A stretch of DNA of 64,000 nt from Lachnospiraceae bacterium (GTDB taxonomy: Bacteria; Bacillota; Clostridia; Lachnospirales; Lachnospiraceae): the NCBI GenBank assembly GCA_002892395.1, contig NBBL01000001.1, positions 248,589-312,588 on the forward strand, read 5' to 3'. Made by a program: the position numbers and the translations under genes. Shown in pieces: positions 34,136 to 42,098 of this stretch (positions are counted from its first letter, which is position 1; every line of letters starts with the position of its first letter). The notes under the pieces were generated by a model, which had not been told where the DNA came from, searched no databases, and saw nothing but the letters and a program-made list of their open reading frames with translations.

Positions 34136-34167
34136 TGGCAAGATTGACAGGATCGTCAATCTTGCCA
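34136..34167. promoter_or_regulatory. Inverted repeat between purL and lysC (distal)
   Basis: Perfect 13-bp arms (34136-34148 with 34155-34167; TGGCAAGATTGAC arm) and a 6-nt loop, 30 nt beyond the purL stop. No T run follows, so it is not a standard terminator; an operator or an RNA stem are alternatives. Confidence 0.6.
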
Positions 34168-34197
34168 CTTTGAAATTGCCTATAATCATACCATCCT

Positions 34198-37100
34198 TTA
34201 GCGGAAATACGCAACACCGGACTCAAAAATTTTCATATCCTGCCGCTGAGGAATGTTGATATTCACATAAGTTCCGATGCGCTCCGGATGTGCCATTTTC
34301 CCGTAAATGCGTCCGTCTGCACTGGTGATTCCCTCAATTGCGCAGTAAGAGCCGTTCGGATTCCAGCTTTCATCCATCGTGACCTCGCCGTCCGGATCGC
34401 AGTACTGCGTGGCAATTTGCCCCCGCTCCATCAGCATGCGTATGGTCTCCTCCGGCGCTACAAACCGCCCCTCTCCGTGGGAAGCCGCATTGGCGTACAC
34501 GCCCCCCAGCTCGGCTCCCCGAAGCCAGGGCGAAAGATGAGACACCACCTTGATGGATACCATGCGGCTGATGTGTCTTCCGATCGTGTTCATTGCCAGT
34601 GTCGGAGCATGCTCCGTCTGCTCCTTGATGTGTGCATCCGGAACAAGACCCAGCTTGATCAGAGCCTGAAAACCGTTACAAACGCCCAGCATCAGCCCGT
34701 CGCGTTCGGAAAGAAGGGCTTGAATTTCCTCGCGAATCACCTGGTTTCGAAACACTGTGGCGAAGAACTTGGCGCTTCCCTCCGGTTCATCTCCCGCAGA
34801 GAAGCCCCCCGGGAACATGACGATTTGCGCCTTTCTAATCTCCTTTCGGTAGCATTCCACCGAGTCCATGATGTCCTGCGGCGTCAGGTTCCGAAAAATC
34901 GGCGCCGAAACAGTTGCCCCCGCCCGCTGAAATGCGCGCGCCGAATCATACTCGCAGTTCGTTCCGGGGAACACCGGAATGAACACATGGGGTCTGGCAA
35001 CCCTCTCCTTCAGAATCCGAACCTCACCGCCCCCGTAGCAGCATTGACTCAGCGCCTTCTGTTCTGTTTCCTCCGTCCGGGTCGGGAACACCGATTCCAG
35101 CGTCCCTCTGTAGGCCTTTTCCGCTTCTTCCAGGGGAATGCGGATGGCGCCGCAGGTCAGCACCTGTTCCTCTGTGACCGCTCCGATCTCTTCTCCTCTC
35201 ACCTTCAGCGCAACCCGCGCCTCCTTTGGCACCTCCAGCAGAAGGTTGCACCAGCCGGGCGCAAACAAAAGATCTTCGCAAAGATCCGGCTTCAGAGAGG
35301 CGCCGAGGCGGTTTCCGAACGCCATCTTGGCCACTGCCTCAGAAAGGCCGTGCCGCTGAAGCGCATACGCACTTTTCACCCGCCCTGCTGCAATGTCTTC
35401 GTGAAGTCTGCTGTACTGTTCCTTCAAATCTTCAAAATCCGGGAGCAAATCATCGTCTCTCCGAATCCTAAGCAATACCAGTAAATCCCCTGCTGTTTTA
35501 AGCTCCGGAGAAATGATCTGCGCCCCGGATCCGACCCCCACTGCAAAGCTCACCAGCGTGGGCGGAACATCCATCTCGTTGAAGCTGCCCGACATCGAGT
35601 CCTTCCCTCCGATGCTGGCAAGACCAAGCCGAATCTGTGCATCATATGCGCCGAGCAGCGCAGAAAGCGGCTGTCCCCAGCGCAGCGGCTTGCCGGGATC
35701 CATGCGGCCAAAGTACTCCTGAAAGGTAAAATGCAACGTTCTCCAGTCCCCTCCGCAGGCTGCTGCCTTGGCCACGGAATCTGCCACCGCGTAGACTGCT
35801 CCGTGATACGGGCTCCACTTGGAAAGATAGGGATCAAAGCCATAGCTCATGATGGTCACCGTATCCGTTTCCCCCTCCGGAACCGGGATCTTGGCCACCA
35901 TGGACTGCGTCACTGTCATCTGGTACAGGCCGCCGTAGGGCATGGTAACGGTTCCGGCGCCGATGGAGCTGTCGAACAGTTCAACCAGCCCCTTCTGGGA
36001 ACAGACATTCAGATCGGCAAGGGTTTTGAGCCATTGCGCCCTCCCGTCGGAAACCCGGTCTGTCTGAAACGGACTGTCCTCCGGAACCGGCATTTCCACC
36101 TCAACCGCCGCGGATAAATGGGCGCCGTTCGTATCCAGGAAGCGGCGGCTGATGTCCACAATGGTCTGTTCTCTCCAGCGCATCACCAGCCGCGGCTCCT
36201 CTGTCACCACAGCCACCGGCACTGCCTCCAGATTCTCTTCCTTCGCAAAGCTCAGAAACTGAGCCACATATTCCGGGTCAATCACACAGGCCATACGCTC
36301 CTGCGATTCGGAAATGGCGATTTCCGTCCCATCCAGACCCGCATACTTCTTCGGAACCCGGTCCAGATCAATGTCCAGCCCGTCCGCCAGCTCACCGATC
36401 GCCACCGAGACGCCTCCCGCCCCGAAATCGTTGCACTTCTTGATGAGCCGACTCACCTCAGGCCGGCGGAACATGCGCTGCAGCTTGCGCTCAGTCGGCG
36501 CATTTCCCTTTTGTACTTCCGCCCCGCACACTTCAATAGACTCCGTGGTGTGTACCTTGGAGGAGCCGGTTGCTCCGCCGATACCATCCCGTCCGGTCTC
36601 GCCTCCCAGCAGGACAATCACATCCCCCGGCACCGCACTTTTTCTGACCACATTCCTGCGCGGCGCCGCTGCGATCACAGCGCCCAGCTCCATCCGCTTG
36701 GCTGCGTAGTCCGGGTGGTACAGTTCCTTCACATAGCCTGTCGCCAGACCAATCTGGTTTCCGTAGGAGGAATATCCCCGGGCCGCCTCCGTGACGATCT
36801 TCCTCTGGGGAAGCTTTCCCTTCATCGTCTCCGAAAGCGGAACCGTGGGATCGGCAGCGCCGCTGATTCGCATCGCCTGGTAGACATAAGTCCGACCGGA
36901 AAGCGGGTCGCGAATGGCGCCGCCAAGGCAGGTCGCCGCACCGCCAAACGGCTCAATCTCCGTCGGATGATTGTGCGTCTCGTTCTTGAAATTGACCAGC
37001 CATTCCTCGCTCCTTCCGTCGATTGTAACCGGAACGATCACGGAGCAGGCATTGATTTCGTCTGTCTCCTCCTGGTCGGTCAGCTTTCCCTCCTGCTTCA

Positions 37101-37950
37101 GCTTGTACATCCCCATCAGCGCCAGATCCATCAGACAGACAAATTTATCGTCCCTCCCCCGGAACAGTTCATCATGATCCCGCTTATACTGCCGATAGGT
37201 TCCCTCCAGTCTCTCCCGATAGGCTCCATCCCGGAATCGGACGTGAGTGAGTTCCGTCCGGAAGGTGGTATGACGGCAGTGGTCGGACCAGTATGTGTCA
37301 AGCACACGGATTTCCGTCATGGTAGGATCCCGCTGTTCCTCCCGGAAATACCTGCGGACACAGCAAAAGTCCTCATAGGTCATTGCCAGATTCAGGCTGC
37401 GGTAGAGCCCGCAAAATTCCGACTCGGTCATCGTCCGAAAGGCTTCCAGCTGTGCGATCCTCTTCGGCTCGGGATGGGTGATCGTTAGTGTCTTCGGCTT
37501 CTGTTCCCCGGTCTCTCTGGAGTCCACCGGATTGATACAGAATTTTTTTACAGCCGCAAGCGCTTCCTCTGAGAGATCCCCGCTCAGCACATAGGTGGTG
37601 GCAGAGCGGATGACTGCTTCGGATTCCTGATCGATCAGCTTCACGCACTGAACTGCCGAGTCCGCCCTCTGATCAAATTGACCCGGGAGAAACTCCACAG
37701 AAAAAACCAGATCTCTCTCCTCCTTCGGAAACTGTTCCTCATAGCAGAAGTCAAGAGGCCGCTCAGAAAAAATCGTTCCCTTGGATTTCAAAAAGGTCTC
37801 GTCCCTCATATTCTCGATATCGTACCGAATCAGAACGCGGACTCGGCGGATCTCACGGATACCCAGGTAGCTTCTGATGTCTCCCAGCAGCTCATGTGCT
37901 CTTACCGCAAAGTCTTCCTTTTTTTCAACGTAGATTCTTCTGACTCCCAT
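34198..37950 (-). CDS. purL: Phosphoribosylformylglycinamidine synthase, single-chain
   Basis: Converts FGAR to FGAM with glutamine and ATP in purine synthesis. 1250 residues, a fused PurL-PurQ form. ATP-grasp-like AIR synthase domains fill the middle (FKNETHNHPTEIEPFGGAATCLGG; GGKDSMSGSFNE). The C-terminal glutaminase has FPGTNCEYDSA, the nucleophile Cys in GVCNGFQALIK, and HGEGRF with the catalytic His. AAAGGAG lies before the ATG. It follows the sigma-like gene by 10 nt and precedes lysC. The gene is intact. Confidence 0.97.
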   Translation of the reverse strand: MGVRRIYVEKKEDFAVRAHELLGDIRSYLGIREIRRVRVLIRYDIENMRDETFLKSKGTIFSERPLDFCYEEQFPKEERDLVFSVEFLPGQFDQRADSAVQCVKLIDQESEAVIRSATTYVLSGDLSEEALAAVKKFCINPVDSRETGEQKPKTLTITHPEPKRIAQLEAFRTMTESEFCGLYRSLNLAMTYEDFCCVRRYFREEQRDPTMTEIRVLDTYWSDHCRHTTFRTELTHVRFRDGAYRERLEGTYRQYKRDHDELFRGRDDKFVCLMDLALMGMYKLKQEGKLTDQEETDEINACSVIVPVTIDGRSEEWLVNFKNETHNHPTEIEPFGGAATCLGGAIRDPLSGRTYVYQAMRISGAADPTVPLSETMKGKLPQRKIVTEAARGYSSYGNQIGLATGYVKELYHPDYAAKRMELGAVIAAAPRRNVVRKSAVPGDVIVLLGGETGRDGIGGATGSSKVHTTESIEVCGAEVQKGNAPTERKLQRMFRRPEVSRLIKKCNDFGAGGVSVAIGELADGLDIDLDRVPKKYAGLDGTEIAISESQERMACVIDPEYVAQFLSFAKEENLEAVPVAVVTEEPRLVMRWREQTIVDISRRFLDTNGAHLSAAVEVEMPVPEDSPFQTDRVSDGRAQWLKTLADLNVCSQKGLVELFDSSIGAGTVTMPYGGLYQMTVTQSMVAKIPVPEGETDTVTIMSYGFDPYLSKWSPYHGAVYAVADSVAKAAACGGDWRTLHFTFQEYFGRMDPGKPLRWGQPLSALLGAYDAQIRLGLASIGGKDSMSGSFNEMDVPPTLVSFAVGVGSGAQIISPELKTAGDLLVLLRIRRDDDLLPDFEDLKEQYSRLHEDIAAGRVKSAYALQRHGLSEAVAKMAFGNRLGASLKPDLCEDLLFAPGWCNLLLEVPKEARVALKVRGEEIGAVTEEQVLTCGAIRIPLEEAEKAYRGTLESVFPTRTEETEQKALSQCCYGGGEVRILKERVARPHVFIPVFPGTNCEYDSARAFQRAGATVSAPIFRNLTPQDIMDSVECYRKEIRKAQIVMFPGGFSAGDEPEGSAKFFATVFRNQVIREEIQALLSERDGLMLGVCNGFQALIKLGLVPDAHIKEQTEHAPTLAMNTIGRHISRMVSIKVVSHLSPWLRGAELGGVYANAASHGEGRFVAPEETIRMLMERGQIATQYCDPDGEVTMDESWNPNGSYCAIEGITSADGRIYGKMAHPERIGTYVNINIPQRQDMKIFESGVAYFR

Positions 37951-37960
37951 AGCGCTCCTT

Positions 37961-38608
37961 TCACTCCATAGCCTGCACGCTCATTTTCAAAAGCGCACGC
38001 ACTTCCTCCTCGGGGGTGCGAAGCCGTTCCGCCAGCTCCTCCGGCGATGCCTCTCGCCCCAGTTCCGTCGCCATGACACGTGCTGCCTCCATCAGCTGGT
38101 TGACGCGTTCTGCCACCGTTTCTGCCCTTTGTCTGCTGCAGCGTTCCTCCGTTTCCGCCTGCTTCAGCGCAGCTCTGACTGCCGCGCGCACATACCCGGA
38201 CAATCCGGTCTCTTCTTCCTGCTGCCCTTCCCCCGCGGCCTTGCTCCGCCCAATGTACTCCTCCACAGCGGTAACCAGTGAAAGATTGGAGACCCCGATC
38301 ATCTCGGAAACCCCCATTTCCCCGCCGATGAAATCCTTGACAATCGAGAGAGAGGGCATCAGATACGATTCAATCAGGCGTTCTCTTGCCCCCCTGTCCC
38401 CCTCTCCGGCTTTTTGCAAGGCCTCTGCCTCTTCCGCTTCCGTCAGTGGTCTGATCGCCTTCAATTCCTCCAGATAAAGAGAAAGAATATCTTCTGCTGT
38501 CTCCCGTTCAGAGGAATCTCCCGCATCTGTCTCCGGGGATCCGGCGCCTGTATGTCCTGTTCTCCCCTCTCGGTCTGCGTTTTCCTCCTGCATGCCGAAT
38601 CGTTTCAC
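37961..38608 (-). CDS. Sigma-70-like protein with regions 1.2-3 only
   Basis: 215 residues from GTG at 38608, with GGAGGAG 6 nt upstream. After an acidic, Gly-rich 35-residue start, the rest aligns along its whole length with primary sigma factors. EDILSLYLEELKAIRPLTEAEEA corresponds to region 1.2, ARERLIESYLMPSLSIVKDFIGG and VSNLSLVTAVEEYI to region 2, SGYVRAAVRAALKQAE to the helix normally reading WWIRQAITRAIADQA, and ELGREASPEELAERLRTPEEEVRALLK to region 3. It ends there: region 4 is absent. The aromatic residues used for -10 melting are also missing. Likely not a normal sigma factor; it may bind RNA polymerase in another role (inference). Confidence 0.75.
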   Translation of the reverse strand: MKRFGMQEENADREGRTGHTGAGSPETDAGDSSERETAEDILSLYLEELKAIRPLTEAEEAEALQKAGEGDRGARERLIESYLMPSLSIVKDFIGGEMGVSEMIGVSNLSLVTAVEEYIGRSKAAGEGQQEEETGLSGYVRAAVRAALKQAETEERCSRQRAETVAERVNQLMEAARVMATELGREASPEELAERLRTPEEEVRALLKMSVQAME

Positions 38609-38650
38609 GTTTCTCTCCTCCCTGTTGTCCGATCTGCCGCACCTCACCTG

Positions 38651-39145
38651 CTACAATTGACTGACCACAAGCCCGTTTTTCTCAAAAAAGTTTCTGAGCC
38701 AGGCATCCCACCAATCCTCCAGACTCCGATCCGGCGGAAACAGGCGGAAGGAGGCCAGGCTGACACAGTGAAGCTCTTTCTTCTCAAATCGAAGGTTCAG
38801 AAAAAAGGTTCCCGGCTCTGCGTTCGGTTTTTGCGCCGTCTCCGGAAGCAGACGTTCCTGTTCCCCCGGAGAAAGCCGGAGCGTAAGGTGAAAGGACTGG
38901 GGCGTTCTCTTTCCGCGGATCAGCTGAAAACACACGGGCTTCAGCTTTCCCCAAGTCGTGTACTCCTCAATCTGCTGTTCCTCAAGCTCCTCATCCGTGT
39001 ACCAGCTCCGGTGGGAGGTTCCGTCGATGGAAAAGGTGCAGAAGGTCCGGAATTCTGCCTCCTGCAGCAAAAATGAATCAAAGCAGCTTCCCACAAAAAG
39101 AGCCTGCGTGAATGCCTTAAGATCCTCCGCCCTGTATCCTTTCAT
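38651..39145 (-). CDS. DUF5721-like protein
   Basis: 164 residues, soluble, function unknown. It resembles what I recall of DUF5721, a family largely found in Lachnospiraceae: a start like MKGYRAEDLKAFTQALFVG, DSFLLQEAEFRTFCTFSIDG, YTDEEL and LKPVCFQLIRGKRTPQSFHL. No catalytic motif is obvious. The ATG at 39145 lies 29 nt inside the 3' end of the preceding lipoprotein gene, following GGGAGG, so the two are translationally linked. Next is the sigma-like gene. Confidence 0.7.
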   Translation of the reverse strand: MKGYRAEDLKAFTQALFVGSCFDSFLLQEAEFRTFCTFSIDGTSHRSWYTDEELEEQQIEEYTTWGKLKPVCFQLIRGKRTPQSFHLTLRLSPGEQERLLPETAQKPNAEPGTFFLNLRFEKKELHCVSLASFRLFPPDRSLEDWWDAWLRNFFEKNGLVVSQL

Positions 39146-40097
39146 CTCCCATTGCCCTCCCGGCTGCCTCAAAAAAGTCCTCGCCCTGATAACCGCGGCC
39201 GATCAGCTGCTCCACACGCTTCCAATCTCCGCCGTCCATCTCAATCCGCTTCTCCAAAAGAAAGCGCCGAAGCGCTTCTCCGATCCGTTTCTTTGCGCGC
39301 TCCGCCTGCATGCTTTGTCGTCTGATCTCCGTCGCCGCCTCGTCAAAGCTGTCCACGATTTTTACGATGTACAAATGCCCGTCGGACTCAATCACATCAC
39401 TGACCGCTCCGTCCTCCAAATTGAACACGGCGGTCTCCACCTCCTCAGGAAGCTCTCCGCGCCCCACCTTAAGGTCCACCGGCCTGCCCTTTGCATAGGT
39501 CTTCGCCAACAGATAAAAATCGGCTCCTTCCATGGCGCGAAGGTGAATTTGTTCGGCATCCTCCGTGTTGTCCACCGCAATCTGCTGAATGCGGATGACC
39601 TTTGCCTCGCTCTGACTCACCTCCACATCCCGGGCCGCCATGATTTCCCGCTTGCATTTCAACGCCAGCCCGTAGCTCAAAAAAAGCGCCCTCGTTCCCT
39701 CCTGATCCAGCCCGTTTAGCTTCGGCTCCTGTCGCACGGAATCCTCGTAAAAACGATCTGCTGCGTCCTCCAGACGCTTTTTCTCCCCATCGGACAGCTT
39801 CACCTCTCGCTGCTCCGCCATCCGATCCATGGCCGTCATCTCAATAAAAAAGGTTTTCAGCCGCTGAAGATACCTCTTTTCATACGTCTCTCCGCCCTCA
39901 CCCGCAGCCACCCTCCAAATGGTGTCCGTGTAGACCTGCTCCGCCTCACGAAAGGCGGACAGCGCCACCAGCGCCATCTGCTGGGCACTGTAGGGCACCG
40001 GAATCTCCTCCGCCTCCTGCTGTTTTTCCGCACTGCACCCCCCAATCAGGACAGTGATGCAAAGCACTGCAATAATCAGCCGTTTTTTGAATGACAT
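39117..40097 (-). CDS. PpiC-type peptidyl-prolyl isomerase lipoprotein
   Basis: 326 residues. Lipoprotein signal with lipobox LIGGC (Cys at about residue 21). A helical chaperone-like region precedes a short parvulin domain (about 165-255; AMEGADFYLLAKTYAKG, GRGELPEEVETAVFNLEDGAVSDVIESDGHLYIVKIVD). The SurA/PrsA family folds secreted proteins outside the membrane. GGAGGGGG precedes the ATG. A long hairpin lies between it and the upstream DUF212 gene. Confidence 0.86.
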   Translation of the reverse strand: MSFKKRLIIAVLCITVLIGGCSAEKQQEAEEIPVPYSAQQMALVALSAFREAEQVYTDTIWRVAAGEGGETYEKRYLQRLKTFFIEMTAMDRMAEQREVKLSDGEKKRLEDAADRFYEDSVRQEPKLNGLDQEGTRALFLSYGLALKCKREIMAARDVEVSQSEAKVIRIQQIAVDNTEDAEQIHLRAMEGADFYLLAKTYAKGRPVDLKVGRGELPEEVETAVFNLEDGAVSDVIESDGHLYIVKIVDSFDEAATEIRRQSMQAERAKKRIGEALRRFLLEKRIEMDGGDWKRVEQLIGRGYQGEDFFEAAGRAMGDERIQGGGS

Positions 40098-40119
40098 GCT
40101 GCGCCCCCTCCGAGGGCAC

Positions 40120-40168
40120 GATAAGAGCAGGCTGCGAACTGTCTGTTCCCCCGCTGCCTGCTCCTATC
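40120..40168 (-). promoter_or_regulatory. Intercistronic hairpin
   Basis: Thirteen-bp stem with one G-U pair (40120-40132 with 40156-40168, GAGCAGGC core), beginning at the DUF212 stop codon and followed by TGCC, not by T. Likely an mRNA processing or stabilising stem, not a full terminator. Confidence 0.45.
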
Positions 40169-40634
40169 AGTGATAGAAAATCAATTGAATCGCGGCTGCA
40201 ATCAGGATGCCCAGCACCGCTCCGCAGCAGACCTGCATGGGCGTATGACCGATCAGCTCCTTCAGTCTCATCTGCAGCTTGTCGGGATCATCGAAGTTCC
40301 AGAAATCCTCCTGCATCATCATATTGAGCAGTCTGGACTGCTTTCCCGTCTCTCGCCGCACACCCATGGCGTCGGTCATTACGACCATTGCAAAAATAAA
40401 ACTGATTGCAAACTCAAAGGACCCGATTCCGTAGCAATAAGCCGCACTGGAAGCAAGACCGCAGACAGTCGCACTATGGGAGCTGGGCATGCCGCCGTTT
40501 CCGTACAAGCGCTCCACCCGGATGGTTCCCGTCGTAAGCAATTCCAGAAGCATCTTGATAAACTGTGCAATGAACCAGCTCGCTACGGCACTCATCAAAA
40601 TCTGATTGGATAAAATCTGGTTTCCTATACTCAT
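40167..40634 (-). CDS. Divergent PAP2 / DUF212 family membrane protein
   Basis: 155 residues with four hydrophobic stretches. The family, sometimes called acid phosphatase/vanadium-dependent haloperoxidase related, is marked by YGNGGMPSSHSATVCGLASS, FAMVVMTDAMGVRRETGKQ and the final IGHTPMQVCCGAVLGI. The PSSH motif resembles PAP2 phosphatases but the substrate is unknown. Its ATG overlaps the glgA stop by ATGA. Confidence 0.88.
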   Translation of the reverse strand: MSIGNQILSNQILMSAVASWFIAQFIKMLLELLTTGTIRVERLYGNGGMPSSHSATVCGLASSAAYCYGIGSFEFAISFIFAMVVMTDAMGVRRETGKQSRLLNMMMQEDFWNFDDPDKLQMRLKELIGHTPMQVCCGAVLGILIAAAIQLIFYH

Positions 40635-42085
40635 TCTGTCTTTGCCCCTGCCAGCCAGTCATAAAGTTCCTGATACTTAAGCGCAGAGCGCTTCCAGGAA
40701 AAATCCTGTTCCATTGCTCTGTCCACAATTCGGTTCCAGTCTCTTCTCCGGTCTCGGAATATCATTTTTGCGTAGTTTACGACACGAAGCATCTCGTGCG
40801 CGTTGTAATTGGCAAAGCTGAATCCGGTTCCGGTTCCCTCGTACTCATTATACGGCTCAACGGTGTCCCGCAGTCCCCCGGTTTCCCGCACGATCGGAAC
40901 CGTTCCGTAGCGAAGTGCAATGAGCTGTGAGAGTCCGCAGGGCTCAAAGAGAGAGGGCATCAGGTAAGCGTCGCAGCCGGCATAGATGCGGTGTGCCAGC
41001 TCCTCCGAATAGTAAATCTGGGCAGACACCCTGTCGTGATACTTCCAGTCAAAGTAGCGGAGCATATTTTCATAGCGCCCCTCCCCTGTGCCCAGAACAA
41101 TCAGTTGCACATCCTCCCCGCAAAGCTCATCCATGACACATTGAATCAGATCCAATCCCTTTTGTGACGTCAATCGGGACACGATCCCCAGCATAAAGCA
41201 TTTGTCATTCTCCGCCAGTCCCAACTGGCGCTGCAGTGCCAGCTTGTTTTTTTTCTTTTCCTTTCGGAACCGATCCAGATCATAGTTTTTTACGATCAGC
41301 GGATCCGTCTCCGGATTGTAGATCTCATAATCAATTCCGTTGACAATGCCCCGCAGATCGTTTCTTCTTGCGCGCATAAGACCGTCCAGTCCTTCCCCGT
41401 AGAAGGGAGACTGAATTTCCTCCGCGTAGCTTTCGCTCACGGTGGTCACAGCATCCGCATAGACGATTCCGCCCTTCAGATAATTCCCGTTCCGATACGC
41501 CTCCAGCTTGTCCGGCGTAAAGTAGTAGTCGGAAAGTCCGGTGAGGCGCTGCACCGTCCCCACATCCCACACGCCCTGGAACTTCAGATTGTGAATCGTG
41601 AGCACCGTCTTGATCCCGCGGAAAAATTCCCCACCCTGAAAGTGATCCTTGAGATAAACCGGGATCAGCGCCGTCTGCCAGTCATGACAGTGGATGATAT
41701 CCGGGCGGAATCCGATAACCGGCAGCGCAGAAAGCACTGCCTGTGAAAAAAACGCAAATTTCTCCAAGTCATACAGCCAATCTCCGTAGGGGGCATAGCC
41801 GGAAAAATAGCCTTCATTGTCGATCAGATAGTAGGTGACCCCTGCATCCTCATATTTCAAAATTCCCACATAGCGATCCTGACCGTTATAGTACATATAG
41901 AAATGATTGACGTAGACAAACTTGGCCCGCATTTCTTCCGGAATGCAAAGATATTTCGGGATGATCACACGCACATCAAAGTATCTCTTGTCACAGCATT
42001 TCGGCAGTGCGCCCACCACATCCGCAAGCCCTCCCGTCTTGACAAAGGGAACCGCCTCTGAAGCCGCAAACAGTATATTTTTCAA
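40631..42085 (-). CDS. glgA: Glycogen synthase (ADP-glucose, GT5)
   Basis: Adds glucose from ADP-glucose to alpha-1,4-glucan. 484 residues. The N-terminal ADP-glucose site is ASEAVPFVKTGGLADVVGALP, and IIHCHDWQTALIPVYL and LTIHNLKFQG follow. The C-terminal lobe has VSRLTSQKGLDL and MPSLFEPCGLSQLIALRYGTVPIVRETGGL. It starts 13 nt after recN and has no other glg genes around it, so its position among repair genes is coincidental or lineage-specific. Confidence 0.96.
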   Translation of the reverse strand: MKNILFAASEAVPFVKTGGLADVVGALPKCCDKRYFDVRVIIPKYLCIPEEMRAKFVYVNHFYMYYNGQDRYVGILKYEDAGVTYYLIDNEGYFSGYAPYGDWLYDLEKFAFFSQAVLSALPVIGFRPDIIHCHDWQTALIPVYLKDHFQGGEFFRGIKTVLTIHNLKFQGVWDVGTVQRLTGLSDYYFTPDKLEAYRNGNYLKGGIVYADAVTTVSESYAEEIQSPFYGEGLDGLMRARRNDLRGIVNGIDYEIYNPETDPLIVKNYDLDRFRKEKKKNKLALQRQLGLAENDKCFMLGIVSRLTSQKGLDLIQCVMDELCGEDVQLIVLGTGEGRYENMLRYFDWKYHDRVSAQIYYSEELAHRIYAGCDAYLMPSLFEPCGLSQLIALRYGTVPIVRETGGLRDTVEPYNEYEGTGTGFSFANYNAHEMLRVVNYAKMIFRDRRRDWNRIVDRAMEQDFSWKRSALKYQELYDWLAGAKTE

Positions 42086-42098
42086 TTCTCTCCTCCCA

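Noticed and set aside
34077-34197. Lysine riboswitch ahead of lysC
   Set aside because: The leader is too short and holds two simple stems without the multi-helix lysine aptamer layout.
36118-37488. Plus-strand open frame of 456 codons
   Set aside because: Antisense to purL, which is unmistakable; the frame has shadow-like composition.
37961-38608. Functional alternative sigma factor
   Set aside because: Region 4 and the -10 melting residues are absent, so promoter recognition in the usual way is unlikely.
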